Positions 1-11,890 of a DNA stretch of 64,000 bases are shown piece by piece. Source of the DNA: Mansonella perstans. Its lineage: Eukaryota > Nematoda > Chromadorea > Rhabditida > Onchocercidae. The notes beneath the pieces were generated by a model. That model made no database searches. It saw only the letters and a program-made list of their open reading frames with translations, and was not told the DNA's origin. A program made the translations under genes and the position numbers. The DNA lies in NCBI GenBank assembly GCA_037074765.1, contig JBAMDO010000087.1, forward strand, positions 124,001 to 188,000, given 5' to 3'. How positions within the stretch are numbered: position 1 is the first letter of the stretch; every line of letters begins with the position of its first letter.

Positions 1-159
1 AAAAAAAAAAAAAAAAAAAAACATTTCAAGGAGACAGAGAATGTTTTTAGAATCAGATTTTTAGATTTTTAGAATTAGATTGAATCAAATCCCATAGCAT
101 AAATAAGATAAAAAACAAATTTCTTGGATCGCCTCATTGTTTTGCTCTACAAGTGATGA

Positions 160-3100
160 TCATTTTTTCAAAATATCTACCGCAGAAGGAAATTCTAACT
201 TATCAGCTTTTTTCATGCTCTAAAGCAACTACCAACAATCTTCTTCAACACTATGCATAAATTATCTATTTATGGGAATTTACAAAAAAAAGCTATCTGT
301 CGTGTAAAAAAGATTTTTTATGCAGATAAACAAAGAAATCACCGCATATCATGTACTACTTACTGGATCTTTCTTGGTTTTATGCAATAAATCACAATCA
401 GCACACTTATATATTTCTCGATTTTGTGTTGCTTTATTCAGTCGATACACACGATAACCTTCGCCTTCTGCAATGGCAATGTTCATATTTCCTTGTTCAT
501 CAACTAGCCTCGTATATGGTTCGTTCCCATCTTCAACACTGCAATCTCGTTGCAACGGATTCTCGTAATCTACACTGTAATGAATGCGATATATCAGCTC
601 TAAATTTTTCATTTATAATATTTTAAAATTATTCAAGAACTTTTAGACTTCCATGGTTTCTCAAAATCGTTTAATCGAATGCACTCTGAAACTTAAGTGT
701 TGTGTAATTATGAAATAACAATGAGGAGACATTTCCCGCTTTATATCAACTACATGCATATGTGCGACATCTTTCTGGAACCTAGCATATTATTGCTTCA
801 CCAACATCGATGCCGATGAGACTGAAGGTTTCATCAGACAAAATAATAATTGGTCTCAGAAGCTATTCTATTGTAAAACCCCTTCATTCTGCACATACGT
901 AAATCTGACCTGTCATCCGCTTTCTGCTTGTTCTCGTCAACATCGTTCATCTGCTATAAATAAACTATTTTTTGATCTTTTAAAAACTAGGAAACACAAA
1001 ATGAAATTGCTTAATCATGATTTGGATTTAAGCAAATTATGTTATAATAACTATCAAAATAACCATTAAATTCTGCATCCTTTCAAATTTCAACTATTAT
1101 CTGTATCCAAGAGACAGAATGATTTCGTCACCTAATTGCTGCAACTTGTCTTAAAAAGATAAATAGAATGAGATGAGATAGATCATACATGACTTTTAAA
1201 CGTCCTGACCTCAAGAAAACCTGAAGAGAATACTAAAAAAGTTTTCGCAAAAACGATGGGATCTACTACATTTTAGCAAAAATTTCTTTGAAAATTCTAT
1301 AAAATTTCAAATTACTTACAAATTACAAAATACAATCATTTAATTTTTATGAAAAAAGATCCACCTTTACCATAGGTGAAATAATGTTTGGTGAATTCAG
1401 CGCAACATATTCGAACAACTGTTTCACAGCTTCTTCAGAAGTAATGTGTTGAGATTTCAAGCAACGAATCAATCTTTTAACTTCTTCTTTTATTTCACTA
1501 CGAGGTCTGAAACAAATACTCGATACAGTTTTTAATAATAAAAATAAATTGATGTACTCTATTATCATAACCGAAAAAAGTGTTGTAGTAACGGGAGTTT
1601 AATCCTAGTTTCAAATTAAATGAACTGAACACTATGAAAAAAAATTTTTTTTTTTCACAAAATTTCATATATACACTGAAAAAAAAAATTACCGCGTGCC
1701 AATTGCATATGGAGCTGTAACAGTTGCACCTACCTGAAAAGGGACATTTTTTATTATATTTAACTTCTAAGCGTTAGAACTTTCTATTGAGTATATTTTA
1801 TTTATTTTATAATCTGTTAAGCTTGAAACACCACATATAAGTGTCGGAAATTCAATTCCAGCAAAATTTCATAAAATCTAAAGATTGAACAAAAAAAAAC
1901 ATTAAAGAGTTTAAACGGATAGCGTACAGGTCCAATTGTCCTCGTGTATACATTACTTCCACCATAGCGTTGTGGATTGACAAATTTCGGTATACCCACT
2001 AAAGCTCCTAAAGTTTGCTGCGCTGGAACACTTTCGATGTAATAATTTGCACTGCAGCTGGGAGCCATATTTTTTTCTGTTTTCGTCGTTCCGTGGATAC
2101 CCGTCGCGAAAATACTGTTTGCAGAAGACTCAGTAATTGCTAAAAAATTTTTAATCGACTGAAGGAAGTCATTAAAGTTTGCGACGACGAGAAAAACGGT
2201 ATATATACATAACAGAACATTATACCCACTGCAATATATTAATACAATATTGGATATTGGAAATTGATCTTTTTGAGAAAATGGAAAAAAGAAGAAATTG
2301 GATGCAAAAAAATCATACGAGCTGAGCTAAGGTAGCTAAATATCAGTTTGAAAATAATTGGAAGTTTTTAAAAGTTACAAAAAAACTTGGCGTGATAAAG
2401 TTGAATATAACTAATTGTCCAAAATTCATTGAAATCAAATGTCCAGTCTTGGTTTAATTTACCCGTTTATATCAAAGCTAAAAGTAAGAAGTCAAGCAGA
2501 AATTTTTGTAAATATTCAAAAGAATGTTTTTTTCCAATACATACATGAAGTAGTACCAGTTGACACAGCTTGATTAACCATCTGTATATGCTCTGTATTT
2601 GTACCTCCCTCACTGACTCGGTATAATTTGTAGCTACCATTTTCAGCAACCGCAATATGTGTCAATTTCCCTTCATTATCCAAAAGCCGAATAACTGGTG
2701 GTACCATTTTCGTGGGCACTGATGTTGCGGATGTTGGCTGTGAAATGATAATTGGCAAATAAAGCTGGTTATTTGCTGCATTACTTTGTGTTGTTGTCAC
2801 TGGCGAACTGCAAACGTTTCGATCTTTTTGATTTTTCTAAATAGAATGGCTAGCTAAAAATTTCGTTTTTGTGAACGAAGCAGCTAGCAAAAATTATTGC
2901 ACTAAACTACTAACATAATTTTTTTATTCAAAGAAAACTTAAGATTTGTAACATATACAAATTTTTAACTTTACAAATTTAGACTCCAATAAATTTTTTG
3001 AAATAATTTATGTTACTTAACAAAATATTAAAACAACAGTCTTACCTAATTCCATTACTGATATTCCCAGTACACTGATTGCTAGCCTCGTCCATATTTG

Positions 3101-4736
3101 ATGAGGTAACGTGGAATTCTATACCACTTTCCGATTTACTACGTTGTGAACTATTTGGATTTTGTTTTACACCAGTTTTGCTTCTAGTGCGATACGAAAC
3201 AGGTGATTTACTCTCACGTTCTCTCACTGATGCATCTGCTGTTTTGCTTGCAACTTTACCTGAGGTGAGACTGCCATTTTTGAATATCTTTACACCGCCA
3301 TTCCGCTGATCCTGTTTCTACAAATAATACAAATTTCTAGAAATTTATGAAATACTTTCATGCATTTTCAATCTCTTCAAACTAAGAAAACAGAACTTCC
3401 TAGACCATTCCATAATTTTTATCCAAAATCTTTTTAAATAAAATAAAGAGTTAAAAAAGCAGAAAACCATATATTCTACAAATGGAATTGCATTTACCTG
3501 CATGGATTTTATTTAATTTCCTCTCAAGTGCTTCACAAATGATTTTCTTTATCTTATATTTCTTGCTTGTTTAAGTTAAGACATCTAAATTCAACAACAC
3601 AGTTCATTGAATGTCGCATCATATATAGAAAAACTAAAGGATTTACAATCTCAAAAACGTGTAAATTACTCACAGCAAGCGCTTCGTCATTCGCCATCTT
3701 AACTATTTGTAATCGAACTCCAATAGACGTTACTTTTGCATCCATTAGTAAAGAAAGCTGCTCAGCTGCTTTGGCATGAGATAATCTGTGATTTTTAACT
3801 CGCCGGACGATGTCTTTAACAATCGGTGCATCCCAGTCGTATTTGCTTTTTTTCCTTAATTGAGATGTCACTTTTTCCAATTGATTTAATTTAAAAATGA
3901 GTCTCAAATAGTAAATAGAGCTTCACTCTTTCTTAGCAGAAAATATGTGCATAGTGACAAACAGAAAACGACATATTCAAAGAGCAAATCCCAAATAAAT
4001 GTATATATAAGAAATCACTGTGCAAAATTTTGTAAGTTAAATGAGAATTTAATTGAAGACATGGATTTCGAATACCATATATGCTAACATGTAAAATCTG
4101 AAAGCAAAAATTTAAACGTTCGTGAAACCTTAAAATGACAATACTAAGGCATCAAGATAATTTAAGATGAATTAACTCAAAATCATTAATCGTTTTACTT
4201 CCTCTCTAAAATCAGAAAACATGGGAGATTTTCTGCAACATAAAAATCCTATGATTTCTTTATTTAAATTCAACATACTTCGAATCCTCGTTTGTCAGAT
4301 TCTCCCCTTCGACAGCAGCACTTTGCAAACTCGTCTGTAAAATGCAACTCAAGATAAAAGATTCAATCATTACCGTTACATCATAATCAAGTTCTGCCCA
4401 GCAAATACTAGTCATATTAAAGCATAACTGTAGGAACCACATAAGTACAAGTAAATCATATACCTCTGCAACTTCGTTTATCGTCCTTTCTAGCGCATCT
4501 TCCACGACTTCATTATTGTCGCATTTGTTAGTTCCATGCTCTTCGTCGACTACTTCTGTCTGACTACCATTTAGAAACTTTTCTTTGAAATTTTGGTCAT
4601 CCGCTGAGAATTTCTCATCCATAACCATTTGAGTGTCAGTATTTCCTTCATTATCTTGTCCAGCTGCTATTTTGTTGTCATTGTAAAACATGGCCATTTT
4701 CACACTTCCCACCACCTTGCTCTGTTCGCAAAACAT
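160..4736 (-). CDS. Unrecognised 11-exon gene, about 610 aa, with an internally duplicated two-motif module
   Basis: Exons, 5' to 3' on the minus strand: 4736-4464, 4334-4279, 3902-3674, 3317-3046, 2807-2545, 2139-1928, 1733-1693, 1506-1371, 953-899, 599-364, 219-160. Every junction keeps phase and the frame ends at TGA. I do not recognise the family. The N-terminus (about 110 residues) is acidic. A basic, predicted-helical block starts near DWDAPIVKDIVRRVKN (exon 3), followed by a Ser/Lys-rich stretch with YRTRSKTG (exon 4). Exon 5 carries RLLDNEGKLTHIAVAENG then YKLYRV. The pattern then repeats: a second helical block KEEVKRLIRCLKSQ (exon 8) and a second RLVDEQGNMNIAIAEGEG then YRVYRL (exon 10). 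The charge pattern suggests a nuclear or nucleic-acid-linked protein, which is inference only. The end of exon 6 (1928 or slightly further) and the start (4736 or the Met codon at 4697-4695) are uncertain. Confidence 0.72.
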
Positions 4737-5176
4737 TTATGTAATTAAAATTATTCGAACATGCATCTCTAACTCGATAAAACAAACATGGCGGACGTTA
4801 TATATGAAACACGTTTGAAAGCCTATTCATATAATGAAAAACCTTATTAATGAAGCGCCTTTCTCATAAATGCTCGCTCATAAGTTTCTGCGAAAAAATA
4901 AATCCATCAATAATCTTCAGTATCGCCTTAAATAAACTAACTGACAAATACATGCCTTATCTACATTTCTTTAAGAAATTTTAGAACTCAAAAGAGGCTA
5001 TCGCAATAGTTTCAATAACAGCAATATTTATAAAGTTGTAGTAGTCAGTTCCCAAGGAAAATAGCAAAGCTAGAAGTATTCTTTCGAGGATGATGCAAAT
5101 TCCACCATAAAAGCAGCAACTTTTTAAAGACATCAATATCTCCCTCATTTATTAACAAGCAAATATGTACAATTTC

Positions 5177-5179
<3 letters not shown>

Positions 5180-5210
<31 letters not shown>
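5180..5210. repeat. Poly(A) tract, 31 bp
   Basis: Uninterrupted run of A between the unknown gene (4736) and the Gemin6-like gene (5258). The rest of 4737-5257 shows no coding signal. Similar runs lie at the window start (1-21), in DIP2 intron sequence near 50631-50652 and at 56492-56521. Their lengths are unreliable in assemblies. Confidence 0.9.
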
Positions 5211-5212
<2 letters not shown>

Positions 5213-5257
5213 AAAAGCAATAGTAAGCAAAGAAATTTCCAATGAGTTACAGATGGA

Positions 5258-6333
5258 TTAATTTTCTGATGACTTCATTTCGGGAACTTTTGAAATCAAT
5301 CTTTTCATTCGCGATAAAATAACAGCGTTATCACAAAAGCAATCCTCTGCTGTGAAGGGAGCGACGATTCGCACGGCATCAAACACAGTGAATGAACCGT
5401 CAGCATTGCTTTTCACTTGGATCTGATTCTGCTCTAACCATTCAATCAATCTTTTTCGTCTGAAAAATAGTGAATACATCAGGTAGAACTACCTAAACAT
5501 TTAAGCCAAAAAATTGTGTGGACTGAACAAAATGTAACATCAACATATGAAAAGAAGAAACATTTTTAAATTTAATGCGGGAAAAAAACAGGAAGACATT
5601 CGCCTTGTATCTTTTATTGTGTCATCGTCCTTAAAGACCGCACTTCAGTTCTCGCAGACCACCTATGGTCCTCAAGATAACCATTTCAAAATTTGAAGAG
5701 ACGGACAAATCACTTTAAAGAAAATATTAGTTGAACTTACAGTAACATTAGAAAAAATTGAAGTAACATTAGGATAACATAACTTAGAGTAACACTGGAA
5801 ATATTAATATCAGAAGTTGAAGTCTATAAAAAGTACCTCTCTAAAACTTGTTGCTTAGATGATTGTGGTGCTCCTCTAAGTAACTTTCCGAGCCAGGATT
5901 CCAGCTCCGGCGTTTTTTTAATACACCCATCTGGCAATTGATCGTTATCTGGTTTTCTCAAATGCTTTATCGAAATACCGGGAATAACACTCACTGTCTT
6001 TGGCTCTTAAATGGATAACATTATGAAAAGTATCTCTACTATATACCAGTATCGGGAGTTTATTGAGATATAAAGACCAAAATAAAGGAATGGTAAAATT
6101 TAGTTAAGATCGGATAATTAATTTAATGTGGTTCAGTCATTAATATTTAAGATCATACCTCCGTTACATGTGAAGACAATGATTATAACAGAATGCGTAA
6201 CTGGATCAAATGTGAATATATTGCCATAAACGGTTTTATTGTTGACCAAATCAACAGCTACCGGTTGGCTACATAAATGATACATCGAAGATACAGATAA
6301 ATTGAAAACTGATGAAATACCCGCTTCTTCCAT
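5258..6333 (-). CDS. gemin6: Gemin6-like SMN-complex subunit (Sm-fold), 181 aa
   Basis: Three exons, 6333-6159, 6005-5837 and 5459-5258, join in phase to a 181-codon frame ending in TAA. Human Gemin6 is about 167 aa. The N-terminal part reads as a degenerate Sm/LSm strand pattern (VAVDLVNNKTVYGNIFTFDP, then SVIIIVFTCNG), as Gemin6 uses in place of a true Sm RNA-binding fold. The C-terminal part carries the Gemin6 signature: RRKRLIEWLEQNQI, then a strand segment FTVFDAVRIVAPFTAEDC, then the closing NAVILSRMKRLI. Gemin6 pairs with Gemin7 in the SMN complex that loads Sm rings on snRNAs in the cytoplasm. The assignment rests on recalled family similarity; the two-part architecture and C-terminal motif make a chance match unlikely. 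It lies 522 bp upstream of the start of the next gene on the same strand. Confidence 0.75.
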
Positions 6334-7859
6334 ATTGCTGTGTATTATTTTTCATCAAAAATGCATCTCAAATGATAGAAAGAGGATTACGCTTAAACCA
6401 TACACACTTAATAGTTCATTCGTACAAATGTGCAAAAAACATAATCATATATGCATTAAATACATGAATCAAAAAGCGTTTAATTAAATTTTTGTTTAAA
6501 ACTATCACATTCAAGATGTAAGAATATAAACCAAAACGTACAACTTCAAGCTTAATAGTTTTAAAAAAAAAAGAAAAGGGAATCTATTTATAAAAATCTT
6601 CCGGGAAAGATAAAATTCTGTTATAATTGGAAATGTATTAAAAAGTAAATGGAAACTAATGATTGTGCATGTAATATGAAAGTTTCCCATTTTAAATCTT
6701 TAATAAAAATACAAAAAGAAAATTTTTTGAAATTTTATACAATCATCAACATATCAGTCGTCCTAAATAATTTTGCATTTAAACTTAATTAATTTTTCTT
6801 TGCTAAAAATTGGAATCTCTAATTTAGGACAATCTAATATAACAGTAGCTAACACTGCTAATTTCTGCTAATCTTTTACATTTAAATGACTTTGAAATAG
6901 AAAATAAAACTGGAAATGGAATATTTAAACTGTAATTTGAAAACAACATCGATGACATTACGACACAACAAAAAGCGATATATTAACGGACGCTGTGAAA
7001 TTGTTCATCCTTTTGGTTCGGCCGCATTTTAAACAATTGCTGGATGACAATGTTGAATTCCTGAACAACCTATGGTCAGGTATTTCAGAGATTGGTGAAT
7101 TGGTACCATCTCAGAAGAAGAATTAGTTACTGTAGAAATATTACTGTAAATATTCTATTTTATCGGATCATTTATCAAATAAATATGCCACAACAGATGA
7201 AAGTGATTACTGTACAACTTTATGCTACTTTACAGCTACAGTAATATATGATTTATTGTATTACCGTAATGATGAAAAATGTGTCAAAGCAAAATGCATC
7301 GATGCTCATTTGTGCTTTCGAAATATTTTTTTCTAAAATTTGACTGTAATATACAAAGTTTTTATCTGAGAGAATTTTTTGCAATTTATACAAAATTTTT
7401 GCTTTTTTTTTTGTAAAAAGCATTTAAAAAAATCGATGAAGAAACTTTTTTAATTTATAATTTTTAAAATAAATGTCCTCTAATCATCAAAGAAAAAGGA
7501 ATTCTTTCAAAAAGTCAGTGAACTTTTTGCATTCTGTCTTGGTGATATCATCAAAGATGTGAATGCCAGATGAAATTGTTTTATTAATCTTAAAATTGAG
7601 CTAATACTTTATACACCTATGCAAGAGATTACTGTTTGCTACTGTTCTTTTTCAAGTAACTTCAATCGTTATTTCCAACGGAACTAAGTAAATTGTTTTG
7701 ACATCTTGAAATTCTGGCCTTTGGCTCCAATGTCCATCTGATTTCCATGAAAATTCCAAAACTTTTGCTGTATTCAATGATGTCCATCATATTGTTAGCC
7801 AAGTATGCAATCCGAAAAAAGACGAAAATTTTCTTCTGTCTTACTGACCCTACCAATTC
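6334..7859. other. Intergenic, no gene seen
   Basis: AT-rich DNA between the Gemin6-like gene and the first cathepsin unit. Short open frames exist on both strands, but none has splice-compatible ends or recognisable residues. Confidence 0.6.
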
Positions 7860-9614
7860 CTCCAAATTCTGTTATTCGGCAGTGACTTGATGTATTTTAT
7901 CAATTGGCTACTTTATATTAATGCTTAATAAAGGATTTCAAAACAAAAGCTATGAATTACTTTAATGAATAAATAAATTTAAATAATTGGCATAAGAAAT
8001 TTTTAGTGAATTTTCTCTCTCTTTAGAATCAATGTAATTTTTTCTTTCTTTTACATTCCATCCAACTTTTAAAAATAAAAACGCTTAACGATTTTTTGTT
8101 GATAAGAACATTTGATGTGCGAAATTGTCAAATAGAATTAAACACTTTTTTATTGATCAAAAAAATGAAATTTTTATGATGCAAGTTTAGTGCAAAAAAA
8201 AATCATCATAATTTGTAAGTTAATCGCAATATCAATAACAACTGGACGAAGTTTTATATTGAATTCTATGTGTTGATATAAAAGAATTTTTGTGATAAAG
8301 ATTTTCTCATAAACTTTATCACACCTAAGACAGTTAATGAAGAGTAAAGGTAGGAAGCTAATCACCAGACTATTAAATAATATGGTAGTTTTATTTGTTG
8401 CTTAAATATATTAGAAGTGGTTTACAAAAAAATACAGTTACATATTTGATCTTTATGATATTTCAATAGCTGCAAGTAAAATCTTTATAAAATTAATAGT
8501 TGGACATATGATGATTCCTTTTCCTTCAATTATTAATTTAAATACCTCTATCTTTGTTGACCATTTCGGGGCATTTGTTTTTTTTCCTTTATTCATTTTG
8601 AATGGCACAAAAATTTTCGAATCTTATCCATTATTTCTTTTAGATCAATTTGATCAATTTGAGAATTGTATTATTAGCGTGTTGTTAACATATTTCATCT
8701 TTCGACAAATGTTGGTCTGGAGTTCTTAAATTTATTTTTTCTTTTCTTAATTTTGTTGAGTCGCTTCATAAGTTTTCTCTTTTGCCGGTTGTTTTTGATT
8801 ATAACACCAAACATTACGCACTCATGAGACCGAATTCTGTAACGAAACTTTAATTTGCTGGATAGCAGAGTTTGATACAGAATATTATGATTAAAGGTTA
8901 TTAGTAAATCTTGTCATTTCATATGACATTTATATATATATATATGGTGTACTAGAGTGTCCATCAGACTGTTAGATTGTAGAAATTAGAACATTACGAT
9001 TTATTTCATGGGGCGAAAACTCTTTTCAGATTTCTGGTACTAGTTTATATACAGTAGTTTGCAATACACGAACGGCTACATGTAAGATCTTTACAGTCTT
9101 CACATATGTTTTCTTAAATAAACCATGGAGTATATTAATTGGCAGATTTATCTTCATTGCTTGAGAATTTCAAATATTCGATTCGTTTTCTTTTTATATG
9201 ATGAATCATTTGTACAGCAAATATCCTAAACAGTGCGATCTATGATGAGATTTTCTATATTATGAATAATTTTCGGAGCTGTAAAAGCTGCATTTGGACA
9301 TTTATGCTTAAGTACTTACCATTCAACAAAGAAAGAATAGCATTATCCTTGCAAGAGAGATATTTCCTTAGGTTGACCTAAAGTGTTTGAAAAATGACCA
9401 GCAATGGAATGAATAGAATAAAAAGCAGGGAGCAATAAGATTAAAAAGTCTGACGATATTGCAATATTTGCAAAGTATTATAATGATGAGTTTATAAGTA
9501 AAAGTTGAATATTTGCAGTTAAGTTTAAATGTTTGACATTTAAGCCATTACAAAATGACTGTCAAAGGAAAGAAAGGTGGAGTCTCTTATTATGACATCG
9601 TGCTAATAGCATTG

Positions 9615-9640
9615 TTATCAGTAATTTCATTTTTATAAAA
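9615..9640 (+). promoter_or_regulatory. GATA site plus TATA box of cathepsin gene A
   Basis: TTATCAGT (9615-9622) is the reverse complement of ACTGATAA, the consensus intestinal GATA-factor (ELT-2-type) site known from C. elegans. A TATAAAA box follows at 9634-9640, 19 bp downstream start to start, and the ATG lies 47 bp beyond the TATA start. Exactly the same spacing recurs in genes B and C. Gut expression is inferred from the motif. Confidence 0.6.
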
Positions 9641-9680
9641 GTCGATGAAATAATTGCTAAAGATATTGTTAAAATCAGCA

Positions 9681-11890
9681 ATGAAAAATCATTTCATCCT
9701 TCTTGGTTTTCTCCTCGTCTTATCATTGTTTTCCGTAATCATTCAAGCTCTCTCAGAGACAAGTAGTGCTAAGTAAGTATGACTATAATTTTACTGTTTT
9801 TAACAAATCAATGAGTATAACAATACTTTTAGAAAAATTAAAATTCTTATGAGAGAGCAATGATATCTGAAATATTAAATTTTATTTGTAAATATGGCTA
9901 TCTGCATAAAATAGGAAATGGAATTAAATTGCAAACTAAGTTATAAATTATGTTTTGTAACAAAACAATTTTTAGATATATCAAACTGATGGAAAAAAAA
10001 TTGGATAATAGGCATCTTATGCAACAATATATTGGCTACAGACGTTATAAGCGAAAATATAGCAAGTTTGATAAGCATTTTTTAGTAGGTTAAAGTATAG
10101 TAATTAATTCTAGTTTTGAATATAATTAGTAAAATGTATTGAAGATAAGCGTGATGAAGAAGTAAATTTGGAATATCGTCGATTTATGGCGTATCTTAAA
10201 AACGTGGAAGAAATACAGCAACATAATGAACGCTATGAACGGGATGAGGAAACATACGAATTAACTGTTAATCATTTAACTGATATGGTAAATTGATTGC
10301 AGATATTAATTACTCATTTATTATTAACGTTCTTCCGTTTTTTTGTTATAATATTAACAAATTTAAAGTTTTTTTACGGATAATATGGTTGGTGTAATTG
10401 GCGACAATATCGGAATTCATCAGTTTTTGCTTAATTTGTTTAAAATTAAAAAGTTCAATTATTTGAAGCTTTTTTTCGCTCATTTTTACTTTGAAAGAAG
10501 TTAGGATAATTTTTAAAATTTGAAGCTTCCTGAAGAATTTAACAAACTTCTTGGCTTTCAATCAGAAAATATAAAGCGAAATGATTTCAACGTTGCTCGC
10601 ATGAAAGTTGAAGGGCCACTACCGCCGGAGATTGACTGGCGTGGTTTAGGTGCTGTAACTGACGTAAGAGATCAGGTCTGTTAAGATTTCCTTTTAAAAC
10701 TGATAAAAATAATTAGCATTTTTCAAGAAAACTTTTTTGGGTTTTTTAAAAATTTAAAAAAAAAAGTGGCGCAAATTCCATTCTTTTGAAGGGTTACTGT
10801 GGAAGTTGCTGGGCATTTAGTGCAGTGGGTGCATTGGAAGGTCAACATTTTCGACGAACAGGTGAACTGGTTGAACTTTCGGAGCAGAATCTTGTAGACT
10901 GCAGTGATGAGGCTTATGGCAATTACGGATGCGATGGTGGTCTGATGATGAATGTTTGTTATCCATTTCATTAATCAAGTTCAATTTATTACAATATTTA
11001 TACAATTACAAAAATCAAAGCAAAAAAATTAAGCAATGAATCGATGGGCAAAAATATTTCAAAATAATAAGCTTTTTGAAATTTATATTTGAAATTTATA
11101 TCATTAAAAAATTACTATTGAAAATTATTATTGAAAATTTTGCTCTAGGCGTTTAAATATGTAGCAGAAAATGACGGAATTGATACCGGTAAATCATATC
11201 CATACCATGCCCGAGAAGGTCCTTGTCGGTATTCAAATTTGACTCGTGCTACAACAAATTATGCCGCTAGAACATTACCTATAGGTGACGAATTACAACT
11301 AAAAGCAGCCGTTGCAATTATTGGACCAATAGCTGTTGCAATTGATGCATCAATGATGCCATTTTATAAAAGAGGTATGAAAGATATAATGCCCTGAATT
11401 ATTTTATAAAAAAATCATGTTTGAGATTGTTATTTGAAAGAATTTTAAAAACTTAAAATTTAGAAAAATAAAAAAAAAAGCATATTATTTATTAATGTAT
11501 AAAAATAGGCATGTGAAGTTTCAGTTAACTGTAATGAATGCATGTTACAGTTTAGGTATTTTTACGAAGTTGAGTTGCGGAAAAGCGCTAAATCATGGTG
11601 TACTTGCTGTTGGATATGGAACACAAAAAATGAAACTTCGAAATGGTACCCGGAAATTAGTGGATTATTGGCTTATTAAGAACAGGTCCGCTGTTATTAG
11701 CAAATTGGAATTACGGTAGCAAAATTAAAATTAAAATATGGATATTTTCACTTGTATAAGTTTGGAAATTTTCAGCTGGAGTAAAAATTGGGGAAGTAAT
11801 GGATATTTGAAACTGGCTCGAAATCAGGATAATATGTGCGGGATAACATATTATTCTTGTTTTCCTGCGGTACCATCTACAATCAATTAA
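9681..11890 (+). CDS. cpl: Cathepsin L-like cysteine protease (papain family C1), copy A
   Basis: Exons: 9681-9772 (signal peptide [17 protein letters not shown]...), 9976 to about 10090, about 10135-10287, 10526-10675, 10792-10953, 11149-11374, 11556-11685, 11776-11890. The propeptide shows an ERFNIN-like pattern ([20 protein letters not shown]). The mature enzyme begins around [15 protein letters not shown]. The active site is complete: oxyanion Gln (VRDQ) then GYCGSCWAF (Cys nucleophile), [11 protein letters not shown] (His), KNSWS assembled across the last intron (Asn), and an intact GCDGG. It is a secreted or lysosomal endopeptidase; related filarial enzymes act in moulting, cuticle and eggshell remodelling or digestion. 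The exon 2/3 junction is unresolved: A lacks 22 bp of exon 2 present in B and C, so its propeptide frame differs and may be disrupted. It stops at the first of three staggered stops in the family. Confidence 0.85.

Noticed and set aside
5045..5242. Minus-strand frame with a poly-Phe run
   Set aside because: Created by the 31 bp poly(A) tract.
7662..8729. Several 60-73 codon frames upstream of cathepsin A
   Set aside because: No signal sequence, motif or splice logic, and parts are absent from the homologous upstream regions of B and C.
10723..11005. Minus-strand open frames opposite cathepsin exon 5 (and the equivalents at 18083-18386 and 25743-25973)
   Set aside because: They mirror the strongly conserved GSCWAF exon; the plus strand carries the family residues.
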